Positions 7,514-9,897 of a stretch of DNA of 9,897 nt are shown here, piece by piece (position 1 is the first letter of the stretch; each line of letters opens with the position of its first letter). Where the stretch lies: the NCBI GenBank assembly GCA_937872125.1, contig CALMNY010000100.1:1-9897 (forward strand). Reading direction: 5' to 3'. The notes beneath the pieces are model-generated. The model worked only from the letters and a program-made list of their open reading frames with translations. It was not told the DNA's origin and did not search any database. This DNA comes from an uncultured Candidatus Competibacteraceae bacterium (GTDB taxonomy: Bacteria; Pseudomonadota; Gammaproteobacteria; Competibacterales; Competibacteraceae). Position numbers and translations under genes: made by a program.

Positions 7514-8340
7514 AACTCGATCCACCCTTCAAACACCGTGGTCGCTGGCCCGGTCAGGGTCACTGACTCACCCTCGCCGGCCCAGTGAATGCTCAGCTCG
7601 CCACCGGGCAGTTCGACCCGGACATTCGGCCACAGCCGGCCCCACAGCCGGCCTGCGACTACCGCCGCGCAGGCGCCGCTGCCGCAGGCCAGAGTTTCGC
7701 CGGTTCCCCGCTCGAACACCCGCAGGCGGATATGATCCGGCGCGATGATTTGCATAAAGCCGACGTTGGTGCGCTGGGGAAAGCGGCCATGTCGCTCCAG
7801 CAGCGGTCCCAGATGGGCCACCGGGGCGTGATCCACATCGTCCACCAATAACACCGCGTGCGGATTGCCCATGGACACCACCCCGACTTCCAGGTCAACG
7901 CCATCGGCGGCAATGGGATAGCGAGGCGCGCGCTCGGTGGCGAAAAAAGGCACCTCGGCCGGCTCCAGCCGGGGCTGCCCCATGTCCACCGCTACCTGCC
8001 CTTTCGACTGGAGCCGCAACCGCAAAGGACCAGCGGCGGTGATGACGCAGAGTTCGTCTTTTTCGGTTAAGCCATGGTCGCGGACGAAGCGGGCAAAGCA
8101 GCGGGCGCCGTTGCCGCATTGTTCCACCTCGCCGCCATCGGCGTTGAAGATGCGGTAGCGGAAATCGGCCCCCGGCCGGTCGGACGCTTCCACCAGCAGT
8201 ACCTGGTCGCAGCCGATACCGAAATGGCGGTCGGCCAACTGGCGAATGCTTGCTGTATCCAACGCCACGGTCTGGTTGATCCCGTCAATCACTACGAAAT
8301 CGTTGCCAAGCCCGTGCATCTTGGTGAAGTTCAGTTTCAT
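7510..8340 (-). CDS. dapF: Diaminopimelate epimerase
   Basis: DapF converts LL- to meso-diaminopimelate, the precursor of lysine and of the peptidoglycan cross-link; it is a cytoplasmic, cofactor-independent two-cysteine racemase. The 276-residue protein has all family blocks: [15 protein letters not shown] (5-19), [17 protein letters not shown] (65-81) with catalytic Cys75, SMGNPH (157-162) and [11 protein letters not shown] (215-225) with catalytic Cys219. Two in-frame ATGs compete, at 8346 and 8340; neither has a Shine-Dalgarno sequence. I prefer 8340 because the protein then begins [10 protein letters not shown] like relatives, and because a promoter overlaps 8346. It is followed by the DUF484 gene with ATGA overlap. 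Its usual upstream partner lysA is missing; an acyltransferase and mazEF occupy that side instead. Confidence 0.96.
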   Translation of the reverse strand: MKLNFTKMHGLGNDFVVIDGINQTVALDTASIRQLADRHFGIGCDQVLLVEASDRPGADFRYRIFNADGGEVEQCGNGARCFARFVRDHGLTEKDELCVITAAGPLRLRLQSKGQVAVDMGQPRLEPAEVPFFATERAPRYPIAADGVDLEVGVVSMGNPHAVLLVDDVDHAPVAHLGPLLERHGRFPQRTNVGFMQIIAPDHIRLRVFERGTGETLACGSGACAAVVAGRLWGRLWPNVRVELPGGELSIHWAGEGESVTLTGPATTVFEGWIEL

Positions 8341-8348
8341 GGGCATCT

Positions 8349-8377
8349 ATTTTAACAACGATTTAAGTAATTTTCAG
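8349..8377 (-). promoter_or_regulatory. Candidate sigma-70 promoter of dapF
   Basis: On the minus strand CTGAAA (8377-8372, 4/6 match to the -35 consensus) is followed after exactly 17 bases by TAAAAT (8354-8349, 5/6 match to the -10 consensus). The -10 ends only two bases before the ATG at 8346 and eight before the ATG at 8340. Transcription would therefore start at or next to the second ATG, giving a leaderless or nearly leaderless mRNA. Confidence 0.5.
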
Positions 8378-8387
8378 GCGGCAAGAA

Positions 8388-8402
8388 TCTGCGTCGCGCA
8401 GA
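8388..8402 (-). terminator. Weak terminator-like hairpin after the acyltransferase gene
   Basis: TCTGCG and CGCAGA (arms 8388-8393 and 8397-8402) form a perfect 6-bp stem with a three-base loop, immediately beyond the acyltransferase stop codon. On the minus strand it is followed by ATTCTTG, only a short interrupted T-tract. It may attenuate read-through into dapF, but the stem is short and termination is uncertain. Confidence 0.35.
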
Positions 8403-8403
8403 C

Positions 8404-8973
8404 TCACTCCGGCGCTTTGGGAGGGAGCGCACGGATGATACGAGCTGGGTTTCCTGATGCGAGGACATCGGAGGGAATATTGCGGGTGATGACACTTCCG
8501 GCGCCGATGACTGACCGTTCGCCGATGGTCACTCCAGGGCAGATGATCGCACCGCCCCCCACCCATACATCAGAACCAATGGTGATGGGTTTGGCCGATT
8601 CGAGCCACTTGCGGCGCTCGGCGGCGCTGATTGGATGGGTTGCCGTGTAGATCTGTACCGAGGGACCAAAGAGCACGTTGTCGCCGATGGTCACCGGCGC
8701 GACATCGAGCACCACGCAGTTGAAGTTGAAGAAAACTTTAGCGCCCAAGACGATGTTCTTGCCGTAGTCGCAGAAAAAGGGCGGCTGAACCCAGGCATCC
8801 GTCTCCTTTCCAAAAAGCTCGGCAAGCAGGCGCTGCCTCTCCTCCTTCTGATCTTCCCGGGTAGCATTGAGCAGCAGGCAGAGGTCGCGGCAAAGGTCAC
8901 GTTCGCGGCACAGTTGCGGGTCAAGCGGATCATAAAGCTCGCCTGCGAGCATCTTCTCTTTTTCACTTTTCAT
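8404..8973 (-). CDS. Maltose O-acetyltransferase-type (Maa/LacA/NodL) left-handed beta-helix acetyltransferase
   Basis: Members of this family transfer acetyl from acetyl-CoA to a hydroxyl of maltose, galactosides or Nod-factor sugars; the substrate here is unknown. The 189-residue product has the N-terminal Maa domain (MLAGELYDPLDPQL, 8-21), then hexapeptide repeats forming a left-handed beta-helix (about 75-175). These include VTIGDNVLFGPSV, PITIGSDVWVGGGAI, VTIGERSVIGAGSV and the closing LASGNPARIIR. The catalytic histidine is His113 in YTATHP. The ATG at 8973 is preceded by GGAGG at 9-base spacing, so the longer frame reaching 9096 is not used. It lies 63 bases upstream of dapF on the same strand, but dapF has its own promoter. 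It is probably an accessory insertion; acetyltransferases of this kind are common in mobile and integron regions. Confidence 0.9.
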   Translation of the reverse strand: MKSEKEKMLAGELYDPLDPQLCRERDLCRDLCLLLNATREDQKEERQRLLAELFGKETDAWVQPPFFCDYGKNIVLGAKVFFNFNCVVLDVAPVTIGDNVLFGPSVQIYTATHPISAAERRKWLESAKPITIGSDVWVGGGAIICPGVTIGERSVIGAGSVITRNIPSDVLASGNPARIIRALPPKAPE

Positions 8974-9135
8974 GCGCGTCGGCCTCCAGCCTAGCGGGGG
9001 GTGGATAAGCGGCACAGGGCGGGAAAGCCACAGACTCTTGCGCCCGAAATCGGCTCCACCCATTTTTCCTTTCAAAATTGCCTTTGTTGACTTCAACTAT
9101 AGACAAAGCTTTCTTCAAATCTTCAACGACAGGGT

Positions 9136-9164
9136 TTGACAAATTAGTTGTTTGTTTATACAAT
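9136..9164 (+). promoter_or_regulatory. Near-consensus sigma-70 promoter of mazEF
   Basis: TTGACA (9136-9141, perfect -35) is followed by a 17-base spacer and TACAAT (9159-9164, 5/6 match to -10). The -10 ends 33 bases before the mazE ATG. At 11 of 12 matches with ideal spacing this is the strongest promoter in the window. It means that mazEF carries its own transcription signal, independent of neighbours. Confidence 0.85.
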
Positions 9165-9172
9165 GTTTATAC
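9153..9172 (+). promoter_or_regulatory. Direct-repeat operator candidate overlapping the mazEF -10 region
   Basis: TGTTTATAC occurs twice in tandem, at 9153-9161 and 9164-9172, with an 11-base period (one helical turn). The repeats overlap the -10 and the probable transcription start of mazEF. MazE-type antitoxins, alone or with MazF, repress their own promoters, so this is the likely autoregulatory site. It is inferred from position and repetition only. Confidence 0.5.
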
Positions 9173-9197
9173 TTAATAATTTTGTATGAGGCTCCTT

Positions 9198-9434
9198 ATG
9201 CAAGTTCAAATTCAGAAGTGGGGCAACTCTGCCGCCGTCCGCTTGCCAGCGCCTGTTTTACGTGATGCTGGTATTACTTTGGGGCAAGCTCTTGAATTAA
9301 CTGTTGAAGATGGAAAATTGATTTTTGCCCCGAAAAAAGAATATAAGTTAGAAGAATTGGTTGCTGCAATTACTCCTGAAAATTGTCATCCACTTCTTTT
9401 AGACGACAGCCTGAAAGGAAATGAAAGTTGGTGA
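9198..9434 (+). CDS. mazE: MazE/ChpI-type antitoxin (AbrB-like swapped-hairpin DNA-binding)
   Basis: MazE neutralises the MazF endoribonuclease and represses the operon. The 78-residue protein has the N-terminal AbrB/SpoVT fold signature IQKWGNSAAVRLPAPVL (5-21) and LELTVEDGKLIFAP (32-45). An acidic C-terminal tail follows with YKLEELVAAITPEN and a GNESW ending, typical toxin-wrapping features of MazE/PemI/ChpI antitoxins. The ATG at 9198 has GAGG six bases upstream; an ATG four codons earlier (9186) has no such site. The stop overlaps the toxin start as GTGA. The codon choice is AT-rich, unlike the GC-rich genes to the left, which suggests recent acquisition. Confidence 0.93.
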   Translation: MQVQIQKWGNSAAVRLPAPVLRDAGITLGQALELTVEDGKLIFAPKKEYKLEELVAAITPENCHPLLLDDSLKGNESW

Positions 9435-9775
9435 CCTCAAAAATATATGTTCCAGATCAAGGGGATCTGGTTTGGCTTGACTTTGATCCCCAAGCTGGAC
9501 ATGAACAAGCGGGACGCCGACCGGCTTTAGTGTTATCCCCAAAAGCTTATAACAACGCCACAAAGTTAATGCTTTGTTGTCCTGTTACTTCGCGTGTGAA
9601 GGGCTATCCTTTTGAGGTTGTTGTCTTTGGTTCGCCTAAAATATCCGGCGTAGCATTATCAGATCAAATACGTAGTTTGGATTGGGAAGGGCGAAACGCA
9701 GATTTTATTGATCGCGTACCCGACGCTATTTTATCCGAGGTCGCAATGAAACAGAAAGTGCTGCTACCGAAGTAA
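9431..9775 (+). CDS. mazF: MazF-type mRNA interferase toxin
   Basis: MazF is a ribosome-independent, sequence-specific endoribonuclease that halts growth when its antitoxin is degraded. The 114-residue protein follows E. coli MazF closely in layout: YVPDQGDLVWLDFDP (6-20), then GHEQAGRRPALVLSP with Glu25 and Arg30 at the positions of the catalytic pair. CCPVTSRVKGYPFEVV and GVALSDQIRSLDW, the substrate-loop and core strands, come next. I chose the GTG at 9431, which overlaps the mazE TGA by four bases (translational coupling); AAGGA lies about 11 bases upstream. A TTG one codon earlier is possible. No key residue is missing, so the toxin should be active. A strong terminator follows. Confidence 0.94.
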   Translation: MTSKIYVPDQGDLVWLDFDPQAGHEQAGRRPALVLSPKAYNNATKLMLCCPVTSRVKGYPFEVVVFGSPKISGVALSDQIRSLDWEGRNADFIDRVPDAILSEVAMKQKVLLPK

Positions 9776-9788
9776 TATCACAACAATC

Positions 9789-9812
9789 AGCCCGCGTTAA
9801 GCGGGCTTTTTT
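9789..9812 (+). terminator. Rho-independent terminator of mazEF
   Basis: AGCCCGC (9789-9795), a five-base loop GTTAA and GCGGGCT (9801-9807) form a perfect 7-bp GC-rich stem. It is followed by a run of six T residues (9807-9812). It lies 14 bases after the mazF stop codon and closes the operon before the attC-like element. Confidence 0.93.
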
Positions 9813-9838
9813 ACGCCTGTTCAAAAATGGGAGCAAAG

Positions 9839-9896
9839 TTCTAACGCTCGCGTTCAGCGGCGAGCGAAGCGAGTCCGCTGCAACGCCAAGTCAGGT
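9839..9896 (-). repeat. Integron attC-like recombination site (59-base element)
   Basis: Read on the minus strand, the segment has the four attC boxes in order: R'' ACCTGAC (9896-9890, one mismatch to RYYYAAC), a 5-base spacer, L'' GTTGCAGCGG (9884-9875), a 14-base loop, L' CCGCTGAAC (9860-9852), a 6-base spacer and R' GTTAGAA (9845-9839). L'' pairs with L' over nine bases with one unpaired base in L'', the place where attC sites carry an extrahelical base. The spacers of 5 and 6 match well-known cassettes. Strand exchange would occur in R' at G/TTAGAA. R'' and R' pair imperfectly, and no integrase or second site is in the window, so it could be a degenerate or isolated attC. Confidence 0.6.
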
Positions 9897-9897
9897 T

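Noticed and set aside
8974..9096. N-terminal extension of the acyltransferase to an ATG at 9096
   Set aside because: The extra 41 residues lack similarity to the family, and GGAGG stands properly before the ATG at 8973.
8963..9163. A 66-codon minus-strand frame starting with TTG in the AT-rich segment upstream of the acyltransferase
   Set aside because: It has no ribosome site, begins just after a stop inside the mazEF promoter and runs into the acyltransferase start. The lysine-rich first part could be a gene scrap, but nothing supports expression.
9839..9896. attC read on the plus strand instead
   Set aside because: In that orientation the unpaired base falls in L' and the spacers become 6 and 5 in the wrong order, which fits known sites less well. 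The R' box would be GTCAGGT, which lacks the conserved GTT.
1..9897. tRNA or rRNA genes, CRISPR arrays, transposases, phage genes
   Set aside because: None was visible by eye on either strand; coding density is filled by the listed genes, and no gap exceeds about 225 bases.

Overview
The window looks like a GC-rich gammaproteobacterial chromosome (cytochrome c4, DsbA, DapF, a DUF484 protein and EngB all read as gammaproteobacterial housekeeping genes). It uses a System II (ResB/CcsA) cytochrome c maturation route. The order engB / cytochrome c4 / dsbA / EEP-family hydrolase resembles, from memory, the Pseudomonas arrangement. engB / c4 / resB / ccsA resembles the betaproteobacterial one. Here the two are merged. 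I do not assign a genus.

Layout, left to right. (1) 1-286, minus: the first 95 codons of glmS, cut by the window edge. (2) 382-5175, minus: a run resB - ccsA - dsbA - EEP hydrolase, short-spaced and probably one operon for extracytoplasmic thiol and haem-protein assembly plus one hydrolase. (3) 5353-5961, minus: dihaem cytochrome c4, closed by a clear Rho-independent terminator at 5278-5306, so resB needs its own promoter. (4) 6142-6783, plus: engB, divergent from c4 and convergent with the next pair. (5) 6785-8340, minus: dapF then a DUF484 gene with ATGA overlap. dapF has a promoter so close to its start that the mRNA may be leaderless. (6) 8404-8973, minus: a maltose-acetyltransferase-type acyltransferase. 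(7) 9136-9812, plus: an AT-rich mazEF toxin-antitoxin module with a near-consensus promoter, a direct-repeat operator candidate and a strong terminator. (8) 9839-9896: an element with the R''-L''-L'-R' layout of an integron attC site, oriented on the minus strand.

Functionally, the left two thirds are core: ResB/CcsA would deliver and attach haem to cytochromes such as c4, and DsbA handles periplasmic disulfides. The right ~1.5 kb upstream of dapF is accessory: acyltransferase, then mazEF whose composition differs sharply from the rest, then the attC-like site. This suggests the window runs into an integron cassette array or an isolated cassette remnant. I saw no wholly new multi-gene system. 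The attC-like site with a reversed mazEF is the most interesting lead.
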